Shown here: positions 1 through 9,775 of the stretch, one piece after another
Position numbering within the stretch: position 1 is the first letter of the stretch
Layout of the letters: the number at the start of each line of letters is the position of its first letter
Source of the DNA: Pirellulales bacterium
GTDB taxonomy: Bacteria > Planctomycetota > Planctomycetia > Pirellulales > Thermoguttaceae
NCBI GenBank assembly: GCA_013360685.1
Contig: JABWBD010000004.1
Span: 1 to 64,000 of the forward strand
Direction of reading: 5' to 3'
Length of the DNA stretch: 64,000 bases
Position numbers and translations under genes: made by a program
The notes under the pieces: model-generated
What the model was told of the DNA's origin: nothing
Database searches by the model: none
The model's input: only the letters and a program-made list of their open reading frames with translations

Positions 1-1377
1 CAGGATGCCGACTCCACCCGACCAACGGGACCGTCCGGCCAAACCGACACGGAAGAAGCGGCCGAGGACCGGGATCGCGGCGAAGACGGGCAGACCGATC
101 CATGCGACCCGAAGACCGATCCGCAACCGTCGCGGGCGGAGGAAGACGGCGGCGACCGCACTGCGGACGAGCCGGTCTCAGACGACGCCCAAACGGAAGA
201 CGCAGCCGCGGCGGTTCTTGCCAACACAATACTCTCGCAGCAACCACCTCAGATGCAGCCGGCCGGCGAGCAGGCGCCGGAGGCGGACGACGACGGCAAG
301 ATCCCAGCGCCCACGCGGGGAAATCCCGTGGCGGCAACGAAGTCCCCCCAGGCCGCAGAGAGTTCCCCTGCCGAGATCCTCTTGGAATCGGCCGAATCAG
401 GGCCTCCGCCGGCCGCCAACTCGGCCGAACCGGACAAGGCGGGCCGGAAGATCGCGACGGAAGCAGCGGCGAAGCTCGGATTCTCCGAGGGAAATGTTGA
501 CGCGAACTTGCCGGCCGACATAGGCAGCGGAGAGAACTCAGGGCAGCAGGCGTCGGAACAAGATGCTCCCGCCGAGCCGGAAGGCAAGAACCGGACAAGG
601 CGGGACCGAGCGGATGCCGCTCTTTCCGGCGGCCCCTCCGAACTCCTCCGACACCCCGCCGATCGGAACGACCCCGGTCCCTCGGTCCAGCCACGGACCG
701 ACGCGGCCGCCGAACCAAAGACGAATCCCTCCGATGCGGTCGCGCCACAGGCTGCAGATGCCGCACCGGTCGATTCCTTGCCGCAGTCCGTCGCCACGCC
801 TGGCGAAACCGGCAAGGCACCGCAGACGACGACCAGTGGCCGCGCGGCCGACGGCGTCCTTCCCGATCGTGCCGGGCCCAACGTGGCGTCGCACGCCCCG
901 ACGGCTGAAGGGAAAGAGGGCGCCGAAACCACCCAGGCCGACCGGGCGCGCTTCGTCCAACGCGTCGCTCGCGCCTTTGAGTCGTTGGGCGATCGCGGCG
1001 GAAGCGTGCGGCTGCGGCTTCATCCCCCGGAACTCGGCTCGTTGCGGCTGGAAGTAACGGTCCGATCCGGCGTGATGACGGCCCGGTTGGAGGCAGAAAC
1101 GCCCGCGGCGCAGGCGATGCTGCGGGAGAACCTGCCGATGCTGCGCGAACGGCTCGCCGAGCAGAACATCCGCGTGGAACGTTTCGACGTGGACCTGATG
1201 GACCGCTCCGGCGGCGGATCGGCCGGCTGGGCGGAAAGCGACGCCAATGCGCGGAACCACGAATACCGCCCCGGCTCGCGGCGAAGCGATCCGGGCGACG
1301 GCCGCGTCGAACCCGGCGCGGGCCGGCGCGCCACGACCTACTACACCGATGCCGGCCGCTTCGATGCGACCATATAG
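1..1377 (+). CDS. fliK: Flagellar hook-length control protein FliK, 5'-truncated by window edge
   Basis: Frame 1 is open from base 1; Pro/Ala/Glu-rich N-terminal part, then a FliK C-terminal-like domain 'VRLRLHPPELGSLRLEVTVRSGVMTARLEAETPAAQAMLRENLPMLRERLAEQNIRVERFDVDL'; followed by flgD. Confidence 0.85.
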   Translation, partial: QDADSTRPTGPSGQTDTEEAAEDRDRGEDGQTDPCDPKTDPQPSRAEEDGGDRTADEPVSDDAQTEDAAAAVLANTILSQQPPQMQPAGEQAPEADDDGKIPAPTRGNPVAATKSPQAAESSPAEILLESAESGPPPAANSAEPDKAGRKIATEAAAKLGFSEGNVDANLPADIGSGENSGQQASEQDAPAEPEGKNRTRRDRADAALSGGPSELLRHPADRNDPGPSVQPRTDAAAEPKTNPSDAVAPQAADAAPVDSLPQSVATPGETGKAPQTTTSGRAADGVLPDRAGPNVASHAPTAEGKEGAETTQADRARFVQRVARAFESLGDRGGSVRLRLHPPELGSLRLEVTVRSGVMTARLEAETPAAQAMLRENLPMLRERLAEQNIRVERFDVDLMDRSGGGSAGWAESDANARNHEYRPGSRRSDPGDGRVEPGAGRRATTYYTDAGRFDATI

Positions 1378-1409
1378 GGGCCGGACAGGAAAGCAAGGAG
1401 AGAACCGCC

Positions 1410-1856
1410 ATGTACACCAATCAAACCAGCGGCGTCAGCGGGCAGCAGGGGCAGCAGTCGGCGACGGTCGATCGCTTGCAGGAGGTGGACCTCGACGTCT
1501 TTCTGAAGCTGATGATCGCCGAGCTTCAGAACCAGGATCCGATGAACCCGATGGACAACCATGAGCTCATTCAGCAGGTCAGCCAGATCCGCGAGATTGA
1601 GTCGAACTCCCGTTTGACCGAGACCCTGGAGGCCGTCCTCTTGGGCCAGAACATGACCACGGCGTCCGGCCTGATCGGACGCGCCGTCCAGGGTTTGACC
1701 GAGGATGGAACGAAAGTCTCCGGTCGTGTCGACCGGGTGACGGTGGCCGACGGCAAGCCGGTGCTCCACATCGGCGACCAATCGCTCGGCCTGAGCAACA
1801 TCGGCGAGATCCTCGCGGAGCCGGCCGGGGGCGCAGGCGAAGAATCGCAGGAATAG
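1410..1856 (+). CDS. flgD: Flagellar hook-capping/assembly protein FlgD
   Basis: 'DVFLKLMIAELQNQDPMNPMDNHELIQQVSQIREIESNSRL' is FlgD N-terminal signature; between fliK and flgE. Confidence 0.93.
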   Translation: MYTNQTSGVSGQQGQQSATVDRLQEVDLDVFLKLMIAELQNQDPMNPMDNHELIQQVSQIREIESNSRLTETLEAVLLGQNMTTASGLIGRAVQGLTEDGTKVSGRVDRVTVADGKPVLHIGDQSLGLSNIGEILAEPAGGAGEESQE

Positions 1857-1897
1857 ACGGAAACCAGTTCCCTTTCAGAACAGGGGAGGATAAGAAG

Positions 1898-4402
1898 ATG
1901 GGTCTTGCATCGGCAATGAGCACGGCGTTGACCGGGTTGTCCGCTGCCGAGACGACGATCGACGTTGTGGGCAACAACCTGGCCAACTCGAACACGGTCG
2001 GCTTCAAAGCCTCGGAAGCCTCTTTCGCCACGCAGTTCCTGCAGACGCTGGCCTTGGGCGCCGCACCGACGGAGAACACCGGCGGCACGAATCCGCGCCA
2101 GGTCGGTCTGGGCACGATGGTGGCCGACATCACTCCCGACTTCAGCCAGGGCACGATCGAGATCAGTTCCAACCCGACCGATATGGCCATCCAGGGAGAC
2201 GGCTTCTTCATCGTCCAGGGCGGCGGGGGAGAGCACCTCTACACCCGCAACGGCATCTTCAAGATGAACTCGGAAAACCAGTTGGTGACGATCACCGGCA
2301 ACCGGGTGCTGGGCTTCGGCATCGACGATGACTTCCAGATCCAGCGGACCGTACTGACGCCTCTGACGATTCCTCTAGGAGCGACCGCCGTCGCGCAGCC
2401 GACTGCCAACGCATGGCTCGAAGGGACCCTTTCTCCCACCGGCGACGTTGCCGACCAGGGCGAAATCATCCAGACGAATATCCTCGGACAAGGCGACCAT
2501 ATCTATCCCACGACGGCGCTGGAGCGCGACCTCGCCCAGGGCCCGAACCTCACGACCGCGCTGACGGCCCTTGAGGAGCAGGACGTCGGCACGGGCGGCA
2601 TGCAGCCGGGCCAGACCTTCGAGTATCGATTCGTCTACGTGCAGGACGATCCCGATGAGACCGGCACCGAGGAGACGAACTGGTCGTCGCTGCTGATCAC
2701 CACGGAGTTCACCGACTCCCAGGTGGAGATCCAGAATATCCCGCACGCACCGGATCCGATTGACGGCGAGCCTGCCCCTTACGACCGGGTCCGGATCTAC
2801 CGGCGCGACGCCTCCGAAACGAGGTTCCGGCAGATCAGGGAGCTGCCCCTGGGCGGCGCCGGGCCGTGGGATTTCATCGACGACAAGGCGGCCGGTTTCT
2901 ACGCCGCGGATCCGGTCACGTACCCGGCCATGGACGAAGGGGTCCTCAACGGCGAGTTCACCTACTACGTCACGTTCGGGAGGATGACCGATCCTTCCTC
3001 GGTCGCCGATCCCGAATACAACAGTCGTCCGAGCGAGCTGAGCCTGCCGCGCGCGGCGTCCAACTCGCGGTTGCTTCTTCGCGATCTGCCGACGACCACG
3101 ACGACCAACGCCGACGGCTGGAATAGCCGGCGGATCTGGCGACGGAACAACAGTTCGGACGATCCGCAGTGGCATCTCGTGGAAGAGATCCCCAACGTCG
3201 ACCAGGACGTCATCGTCATCGACGAGATGACCGACGAAGTGGCCTTCGACCAACCGGTTCTGGACCTCGACGGCCCCAGAATCCGCCCCGACACGCACCT
3301 GGTCGACGTGGTCCGCCGGGACGGAAGCAGCTACGAGAACGTCTTTGAGGAAGGAGTCCTCGAATTCACCGGCAGGAAGGGCGGGCGCTCCCTGGCGATG
3401 AAGGAGTTCACGATCACCGAGGACTCGACCGTCCAGGACTTGATGAACTTCCTGGAGCAGGCCCTGGGAATCCAGCGGGCCACGGGGATCGACGCGGACC
3501 AGGACATTCCTCCCGACGCCGCCACCAACAAGCAGCCCGGCGGGTTCATCGAAGACGGCCGCATCAACCTCTTGGGCAACAACGGCGTCGACAATGCCCT
3601 CGACATCGGGTTGTCGGGAATGCTGTTGCGGACCGAATCGGGAGAAGTCCTCAACGTCGACCTCCCTTGGGCGTCGGTCCAGGACGCCGTCGGCGAAAGC
3701 GCGGTGACCGACTTCCTCGTCTATGATTCGTTGGGCATTCCGCTCCGCGTCCGCCTGACCGCGGCCCTTGAGTCCCGCAACAGCACTTCCACGACCTACC
3801 GCTGGTTCGCCGACAGTCCCGACAACGACCCGTTGACCGGCGTCGGCATCGCGGTCGGCACCGGCCTGATTACGTTCGACGGCGAGGGCAATTTCGTCTC
3901 GGCTACGGAGTCGACCGTCTCGATCGAGCGCCGGCACGTCTCCTCCGCCTCGCCCCTGGAATTCGAGTTGGATTTCACCCAGATCTCCGGCTTGGCGGCG
4001 AACCAGAGCACACTGGCGGTCTCGCGGCAGGACGGCTCCGCGCCGGGCGTGCTGACCAGTTTCATCGTCGGCGAGGACGGCACAATCAGCGGGGTGTTCA
4101 GCAACGGCGTCACCCGCGACTTGGGGCAGCTTCGCCTCGCCCGCTTCGCCAATGCCGCCGGCTTGGAGCAGAGGGGCCAGAATCTCTTTGCCGAAGGGGT
4201 AAACTCCGGATTGCCGGTCCACGGCGACCCCGGCCAGCAGGGGATCGGCACCATCATTGCCGGTGCAACCGAACTATCCAATACCGATATCGGCAGCAAC
4301 TTGATCGACTTGATCCTGGCGTCGACCATGTACCGAGGCAACACGCGCGTGATCACCACCGCCCAGCAAATGCTCGATGAATTGTTGGCCCTGCGTCGTT
4401 GA
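1898..4402 (+). CDS. flgE: Flagellar hook protein FlgE, with large central insertion
   Basis: N-term 'MSTALTGLSAAETTIDVVGNNLANSNTVGFKASEASFATQF' and C-term 'ATELSNTDIGSNLIDLILASTMYRGNTRVITTAQQMLDELLALRR' are typical of hook/rod proteins; 834 aa. Confidence 0.93.
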   Translation: MGLASAMSTALTGLSAAETTIDVVGNNLANSNTVGFKASEASFATQFLQTLALGAAPTENTGGTNPRQVGLGTMVADITPDFSQGTIEISSNPTDMAIQGDGFFIVQGGGGEHLYTRNGIFKMNSENQLVTITGNRVLGFGIDDDFQIQRTVLTPLTIPLGATAVAQPTANAWLEGTLSPTGDVADQGEIIQTNILGQGDHIYPTTALERDLAQGPNLTTALTALEEQDVGTGGMQPGQTFEYRFVYVQDDPDETGTEETNWSSLLITTEFTDSQVEIQNIPHAPDPIDGEPAPYDRVRIYRRDASETRFRQIRELPLGGAGPWDFIDDKAAGFYAADPVTYPAMDEGVLNGEFTYYVTFGRMTDPSSVADPEYNSRPSELSLPRAASNSRLLLRDLPTTTTTNADGWNSRRIWRRNNSSDDPQWHLVEEIPNVDQDVIVIDEMTDEVAFDQPVLDLDGPRIRPDTHLVDVVRRDGSSYENVFEEGVLEFTGRKGGRSLAMKEFTITEDSTVQDLMNFLEQALGIQRATGIDADQDIPPDAATNKQPGGFIEDGRINLLGNNGVDNALDIGLSGMLLRTESGEVLNVDLPWASVQDAVGESAVTDFLVYDSLGIPLRVRLTAALESRNSTSTTYRWFADSPDNDPLTGVGIAVGTGLITFDGEGNFVSATESTVSIERRHVSSASPLEFELDFTQISGLAANQSTLAVSRQDGSAPGVLTSFIVGEDGTISGVFSNGVTRDLGQLRLARFANAAGLEQRGQNLFAEGVNSGLPVHGDPGQQGIGTIIAGATELSNTDIGSNLIDLILASTMYRGNTRVITTAQQMLDELLALRR

Positions 4403-4443
4403 CGTCCCCGCCCGCAGAGCTATGTTTTCGAGGGCCGCCGACC

Positions 4444-4535
4444 GTGATGAACAAGGGGACAGGCATTGCAAGGAATCGCGGGTTATCCGGAGTGAAGACA
4501 CAAGGTCTTGCGGGGCCGGTCCCCTTGTTCATCAC
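4444..4535. repeat. Perfect 17-bp inverted repeat (GTGATGAACAAGGGGAC / GTCCCCTTGTTCATCAC) between flgE and flbD
   Basis: Left arm 4444-4460, right arm 4519-4535; 58-nt spacer. Confidence 0.85.
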
Positions 4536-4559
4536 CCGAGAGTCAGGGGGTCAGGAAGC

Positions 4560-4802
4560 ATGATCAAGCTTACCCACTTGAGCGGCGAGGTCTTTGTGCT
4601 CAATGCCGAGTTGATCCGATACGTGGAGGCGCGCCCGGATACCTTCATTACCCTCACCGGCGGCGAGCGGATCGTCGTGGCCGAGTCGATGGACGAGGTG
4701 ATGCGGCGGGCCGTGGCGTACCAGCAGGCGAAGCATCTGATTCCCGCGCCGGCATGGCGGCGCGCCGGCCACGCCGGCGAGCGGATTGCGGAAGGATCGT
4801 GA
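4560..4802 (+). CDS. flbD: FlbD-family flagellar protein
   Basis: 'MIKLTHLSGEVFVLNAELIRYVEARPDTFITLTGGERIVVAESMDEVMRRAVAYQQ' matches the small FlbD family; ATG at 4560; just upstream of motA. Confidence 0.85.
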   Translation: MIKLTHLSGEVFVLNAELIRYVEARPDTFITLTGGERIVVAESMDEVMRRAVAYQQAKHLIPAPAWRRAGHAGERIAEGS

Positions 4803-4805
4803 TCG

Positions 4806-5582
4806 ATGGACATCGCTACGGTCGTCGGAACCCTGCTCGGCTTTGCTTTCATGGCCATCGCCATCTTGATCTCGCCGGGGGCGTCGTTCGGCGCGTTCCT
4901 CGACTATCCGTCCATTATGGTCGTCATCGGCGGTGCGATGGCGTCGGTGCTCATCTGTTTTCCTCTCAGGACGTTTTTCAATGCCCCTCGCGTCCTCAAG
5001 GTCGTCTTTTTCAACAGGCAGCCGAATACCCGCGAGTTGATCGAGCAGCTTGTCTCGCTGGCGGAGACGGCCCGCCGCGACGGACTGCTCGCGCTGGAAA
5101 GCCGGCTGGAGGACATCTCCAATCCGTTCATCGTCCTGGGAATCCAGATGGCCGTGGACGGGACCCGGCCGGAGGTGATCGAGGACATCATGCGGACGGA
5201 AATCGACGCGGTTGCCGCCCGGCATCGGACGGGAAAAAACCTCATCGATCAACTCGGGAAATTCGGCCCGGCTTACGGCATGATCGGCACGCTGCTGGGA
5301 CTGATTCTCATGCTGGGGCAACTCGATGATCCGGATGCCCTGGGGCCGGGCATGGCCGTGGCGCTGATTACCACGCTCTACGGGGCGATTCTCTCCAACA
5401 GCCTCCTGTTGCCGTACTCGGAGAAACTCGCCCATCTGAACAAGGAAGAACTCGCGGCGATGGAAATCGTCGTCCGCGGAATTCTGGGCATCCAGTCCGG
5501 CGAGAACCCGCGAGTGATCGAGCAGAAACTCAACACGTTCATTCCGCCCCGCCAGAGAACCGTACAGCGGGAGGCAGCGTAG
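4806..5582 (+). CDS. motA: Flagellar motor stator protein MotA
   Basis: 'DIATVVGTLLGFAFMAIAILISPGASFGAFLDYPSIMVVIGGAMASVLI', 'FGPAYGMIGTLLGLILMLGQLDDPDALGPGMAVALITTLYGAILSN'. Confidence 0.95.
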   Translation: MDIATVVGTLLGFAFMAIAILISPGASFGAFLDYPSIMVVIGGAMASVLICFPLRTFFNAPRVLKVVFFNRQPNTRELIEQLVSLAETARRDGLLALESRLEDISNPFIVLGIQMAVDGTRPEVIEDIMRTEIDAVAARHRTGKNLIDQLGKFGPAYGMIGTLLGLILMLGQLDDPDALGPGMAVALITTLYGAILSNSLLLPYSEKLAHLNKEELAAMEIVVRGILGIQSGENPRVIEQKLNTFIPPRQRTVQREAA

Positions 5583-5586
5583 CGCC

Positions 5587-6339
5587 ATGGCGATCCCGGA
5601 AGACGAACCGCCCGCCGGCGCGCCGGAATGGATTGTCACCTACGGCGACATGATGTCGCTCTTGCTGACCTTCTTTGTGCTCCTCTTCTCCATGAGTGAA
5701 GTCAAGGAGGAACAGAGCAAAGCGCTCATGGAATCGCTCCGCCGGCAATTCGGCTACGACAAGTCGCTTCAAACCCTCATCGCCGGCCCCAACATGCCGA
5801 TGAACTCCGCGCTGGCCAAGCTCGCCAGCATGGGCCGGTCACGGCGTCTGGATACCATGCGCGGCGGCGACAAGGTCCGCGCGCCCGTCGGCGAGAATGC
5901 CCGCGTCTGGGCCATTCGCCCCTCCGACGACGCCACGATGGGCGGCGCAGTCTATTTCGCCGAAGGCGCCGCCGACCTGGACCCCGAAAGCAAACAGGTC
6001 CTCGGTGCCATTGCGGAAGACCTTGTTGGAAAACCGCAAAAGATCGAAATCCGCGGCCACACCACAAGGACCCCTCTTCCGAGCGGATCTCCCTACCAGA
6101 CCCACTGGGATCTGGCCTACGCTCGCTGCGTGAGGGTTATGGAGCAACTCGTCGCATTGGGCATCGAGCCGCAACGGCTCCGGCTTGCCGTGGCGGGCGA
6201 ATTCGAGCCCGTGCATATCAGTGCCGACCCCGCTTTCCAGAAGAAGAACTCGCGGGTGGAAGTGCTCATGCTCAACGAGCTCGTCAAGGACTTGCAGGGA
6301 ACGCCCGACGAAAAGCGCGCCCAACTCGCGCCACCGTGA
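5587..6339 (+). CDS. motB: Flagellar motor stator protein MotB with OmpA-like C-terminal domain
   Basis: 'EWIVTYGDMMSLLLTFFVLLFSMSEV' plug/TM motif with conserved Asp; OmpA-like 'IEIRGHTTRTPL...WDLAYARCVRVMEQLVALGIEPQRLRLAVAGEFEPV...KKNSRVEVLML'. Confidence 0.94.
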   Translation: MAIPEDEPPAGAPEWIVTYGDMMSLLLTFFVLLFSMSEVKEEQSKALMESLRRQFGYDKSLQTLIAGPNMPMNSALAKLASMGRSRRLDTMRGGDKVRAPVGENARVWAIRPSDDATMGGAVYFAEGAADLDPESKQVLGAIAEDLVGKPQKIEIRGHTTRTPLPSGSPYQTHWDLAYARCVRVMEQLVALGIEPQRLRLAVAGEFEPVHISADPAFQKKNSRVEVLMLNELVKDLQGTPDEKRAQLAPP

Positions 6340-6497
6340 CAGGTTTCTAAGCCGTTTTTCCGCCAGGACTTCCGTCTTTCTTGGTATTCGTCGTCCGCAG
6401 CCGAAACGACGGGCTATTCTTTCTTGAATAAGGAGAGACTCCGCGCGAGAGGCCGGAGTGCCGGCAGGAAGCACACCCCCATTGAGATTGCCGGGTT

Positions 6498-7076
6498 ATG
6501 GCTGAAACCAATACCTCTACTGCTCCCGCATCACCGACCGCCGCGACGACACCACCGGCGACCGGTTCGTCGCTGATCGGAAAGCTCATGATCGTCCTGT
6601 TCCTGACGGCGGTCATCCTGGCCGAGTGCGTGGTTGCCTACCTTTACCTGCCGAGTGTCGAGCAGACTGCCGCCTTAGCGGGTACCGCAGCCGCGGCTGA
6701 ACCCAAGAAAGAAGCCGCCTCCCACGAAACCGAAGAGTCGGAAGGCGAGCCCACGGAACAACTCGAAGTCGATCTTGAGGAGTTCACGGTTACCGCATTC
6801 CAGCCGGCATCCAACACCACTTTGCGGATAGACTTCCACCTCTACGGGACGGTGGCGACCAAAGACCAGGCCGAATTCCAGCATGAAATGGAGAAAAACG
6901 TCCATCGGTTCCGCGAGCAAGTGATCGTGATCGTGCGGAGCGCTGAGCTGACCGACCTGACGGACGCAGGGTTGGGCTTGATTAAAAGGAAGATTTTGGA
7001 GAAAACTAACCGCATTCTCGGCAAGCCTCTCCTCAAGTCCGTGATTGTCAGTGATTTTTCTTTCATCGAACAGTAG
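6498..7076 (+). CDS. fliL: Flagellar basal body-associated protein FliL
   Basis: Single N-terminal TM, acidic linker, 'DLEEFTVTAFQPASNTTLRIDFHLYGTVA...LLKSVIVSDFSFIEQ'; operon position. Confidence 0.85.
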   Translation: MAETNTSTAPASPTAATTPPATGSSLIGKLMIVLFLTAVILAECVVAYLYLPSVEQTAALAGTAAAAEPKKEAASHETEESEGEPTEQLEVDLEEFTVTAFQPASNTTLRIDFHLYGTVATKDQAEFQHEMEKNVHRFREQVIVIVRSAELTDLTDAGLGLIKRKILEKTNRILGKPLLKSVIVSDFSFIEQ

Positions 7077-7172
7077 CGGCCCCGGCACACCGCGGTTCGT
7101 CCTATCGGTGGAAGTCGTTGCCCGTAAACAACTTAGTTCGGTGATTCTCAGCGCCAGGCGGAATGGAGTCCC

Positions 7173-7919
7173 ATGGCCGACGACAAGGACCTGATCAACC
7201 AGGACGAGATCGAACGTCTACTCGCGCAGGCCGCTGCGGGCCAGGCGAAACCTCGCCCGTCCGGAGAGGATCCAGCCAAGCGGGTGAATCCGGCCCCCGA
7301 TCCGCTCGGTCAGAGCGACATCGAGTCCCTGCTGAGCGGGGGGGTGGCGAAATCGGCCGGCGCGAAAACGGCAGCACCAAACTCCGCGGAAGTGGACGAC
7401 GCCGATAAACGGCTCGGCCAGGACGACATCGAGAGGCTGCTGAGCCAGACTACCAAGCCCCAAGCGGCATCCAAACCGCCGGCGTCGAAAGAGAAACCTT
7501 CTCCATCGCCCTCGGGCGGTGAAGGCGAAATTCTTCCGGGCGACATGGAATACCTTTTGCGGCAGGCCGAAGAGGCACTGGCCTCGATCGACGGGCCCGC
7601 AGAAGCGGAAGTGCCCGCCGGGGTGGCCGCATTTCGTCTTGAAGAGTTCGCCGGAGCTCCTCCCTCCAGCGAGAACGCCACGCTCGACCTGATCCGCGAC
7701 GTGGAGTTGGACCTGAAAATCGAGTTGGGACGGACCCATATGTATCTGGAAGACGTGTTGAAGCTTCGCCGCGGGTCGGTGGTGCCACTGGACAAGCTGG
7801 CCGGCGACCCGGTCGACATATACGTCAATGGCCGGCTGATCGCGCGCGGCGAGGTCCTCGTGCTCAACGACAACTTCTGCGTCCGCGTCGCGGAGTTGAT
7901 CGCCGGGACGGGGACTTAG
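7173..7919 (+). CDS. fliN: Flagellar motor switch protein FliN with repeated N-terminal FliM-like motifs
   Basis: C-terminal SpoA domain 'VELDLKIELGRTHMYLEDVLKLRRGSVVPLDKLAGDPVDIYVNGRLIARGEVLVLNDNFCVRVAELI'; N-terminal repeats LINQDEIERLL / PLGQSDIESLL / RLGQDDIERLL / ILPGDMEYLL. Confidence 0.94.
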   Translation: MADDKDLINQDEIERLLAQAAAGQAKPRPSGEDPAKRVNPAPDPLGQSDIESLLSGGVAKSAGAKTAAPNSAEVDDADKRLGQDDIERLLSQTTKPQAASKPPASKEKPSPSPSGGEGEILPGDMEYLLRQAEEALASIDGPAEAEVPAGVAAFRLEEFAGAPPSSENATLDLIRDVELDLKIELGRTHMYLEDVLKLRRGSVVPLDKLAGDPVDIYVNGRLIARGEVLVLNDNFCVRVAELIAGTGT

Positions 7920-7960
7920 TGCTTAGTGTTTAGTGCTTAGAGCTTGGTGCTTAGTGCTTG
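7919..7960. repeat. Degenerate 7-nt tandem repeat (consensus GTGCTTA), six units
   Basis: GTGCTTA GTGTTTA GTGCTTA GAGCTTG GTGCTTA GTGCTTG starting at the fliN stop codon; an opposite-orientation AAGCACTAA lies at 8034-8042. Confidence 0.85.
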
Positions 7961-8063
7961 GTGCGTCGTTATTAGTTCTTAGAAGGTAGAGATTGGAGCC
8001 GACTCGAACAACAGAGACCTCAGATCTAACACGAAGCACTAAGAACTTTTCCAGGAGGCAAGG

Positions 8064-8897
8064 ATGCCCCCAGGGGTAAGAAACGTCATCGCGATTCTGG
8101 TCCTGCTCGGACCTGCCGAACTGGCTGCGCAGACGTTCCCACCGCAGTTTGATCCCCCGTCGGTGCCGACCGCCGCCCCGCAAACAGACCGTTTCTGGGC
8201 GAGCCCCATTGCCGGCGCGGCGCCGATCACCGACGCAAACACGGACCGCGTCGTTTCTGCTTCGTTCGCATCTCCTGTCGCGGACCGCGCCGCGCCTGGC
8301 GCCGGGGAACTGAATGCTTCGTCCTCGTCCGTTCGCGCCGCTCACGAGGTTGCGCTGCCGGCGTCCGGCCGTCCGGAGTTTCCCCGGCTGTCGCCCCCAA
8401 GTCGTGCCGCACGCAAGGATCGGCTGTCCGACAGCCGGGGTGGCATCTGGCCTTCGCTCCTGACGATCGGCAGCAGCCTGGCAGTGGTGCTCGGGCTGTT
8501 CTTCCTGTTTGCCTGGACGATGCGGCGCGCATCGCCGCGCGGAACAGTCGCTTTGCCGACCGACGTGGTCGAGGTGTTGGGCCGGACGACTTTGACTCAC
8601 CGGCAGCACCTGCACCTGTTGCGATGCGGCAGGAAGCTGCTTCTGATCAGTGTCTGCTTGGATAGCGTCGAGCCCTTGACCGAGATCACCGAACCCGAGG
8701 AGGTGGACCGATTGTCGGGGCTCTGCCGGCAATCGCATCCCCAGAGTGTCTCGGCCGCTTTCCAACAGGTCTTTCACCAGTTTGCCCGCGAGCGGACCGA
8801 CCCGGCACTCGCGCGCAGCGCCGACGAAGCACTGCGGCCGGCCGGCACGGGACTCCAGAGGCTTGCCTATCGCGGCCGGGAGGACGCCGATGCGTGA
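8064..8897 (+). CDS. fliO: Flagellar biosynthesis protein FliO (divergent)
   Basis: Central TM '[26 protein letters not shown]' followed by '[50 protein letters not shown]'; immediately upstream of fliP. Confidence 0.82.
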   Translation: MPPGVRNVIAILVLLGPAELAAQTFPPQFDPPSVPTAAPQTDRFWASPIAGAAPITDANTDRVVSASFASPVADRAAPGAGELNASSSSVRAAHEVALPASGRPEFPRLSPPSRAARKDRLSDSRGGIWPSLLTIGSSLAVVLGLFFLFAWTMRRASPRGTVALPTDVVEVLGRTTLTHRQHLHLLRCGRKLLLISVCLDSVEPLTEITEPEEVDRLSGLCRQSHPQSVSAAFQQVFHQFARERTDPALARSADEALRPAGTGLQRLAYRGREDADA

Positions 8898-9753
8898 ATC
8901 TTCGCCGGCGATCGATAGCCGGAACCGATCGGTGGCAGGCCCGTCGCGCGGATGGTCGTGGTGGGCGGTTGTTCTGGCACTGCTTCTGGGATCGGGGATC
9001 CCGGCGAGCCGTGCCGCCGCGCAAGAATCGGCCAATCAGCCGCTCAAACTGGAGTTGCCTGAGGGGCTCGCCGCGGGCCCGGAGGCGTGGACAAGCCCCC
9101 AGGGGCTAAGTTCCACGATCCAGGTGATGCTCCTCTTGACCGTGCTGAGCCTGGCGCCCGCGCTTCTCCTGATGACCACCTGTTTTGTCCGGATCATCGT
9201 GGTGCTCGGCATCCTCCGCCAGGCAATCGGCACGCAGCAGTTGCCGCCCAGCCAGGTGATTACCTCGCTCGCCTTGTTCATGACGCTCCTGATCATGGCG
9301 CCCGTCTGGAAGCAGGTCTACGACGACGCCATCGCGCCGTACACGAATCGCCAGATCAACCTGGAGCAGGCGTGGGAGAAGGGGTGCTATCCGATCCGGC
9401 GGTTCATGGCCATGCAGATCGACCGGACCGACAACGAGGACGACGTCCGCCTGTTTCTCAGTTACATCCCCGGCCGGCCGCAACCGGCCGGTTACGAAGA
9501 CGTGCCGCTTCAGGCCCTCGTGCCCGCCTTCATGCTCAGCGAGTTGAAGACCTCGTTCTTGATCGGATTCCAGATCTATCTCCCCTTTCTGATCGTGGAC
9601 CTGGTGATCGCCAGCGTGATGGTTTCGATGGGCATGCTGATGCTGCCTCCGGTGCTGATCTCCATGCCGTTCAAACTGCTGCTCTTCGTGCTCCTGGACG
9701 GCTGGCACCTGGTGGTCGGCATGCTGTTGGAGAGCTTTCAGGCATTCACGTGA
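8890..9753 (+). CDS. fliP: Flagellar type III export protein FliP
   Basis: '[64 protein letters not shown]' and '[55 protein letters not shown]'. Confidence 0.97.
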   Translation: MRESSPAIDSRNRSVAGPSRGWSWWAVVLALLLGSGIPASRAAAQESANQPLKLELPEGLAAGPEAWTSPQGLSSTIQVMLLLTVLSLAPALLLMTTCFVRIIVVLGILRQAIGTQQLPPSQVITSLALFMTLLIMAPVWKQVYDDAIAPYTNRQINLEQAWEKGCYPIRRFMAMQIDRTDNEDDVRLFLSYIPGRPQPAGYEDVPLQALVPAFMLSELKTSFLIGFQIYLPFLIVDLVIASVMVSMGMLMLPPVLISMPFKLLLFVLLDGWHLVVGMLLESFQAFT

Positions 9754-9775
9754 ACTCGAAAGGCGGTAATTCGGT

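Noticed and set aside
2375-4222. 615-aa minus-strand ORF antisense to flgE
   Set aside because: Arg/Asp/Gly/Val-biased shadow ORF on high-GC DNA; the plus strand encodes a clear FlgE.
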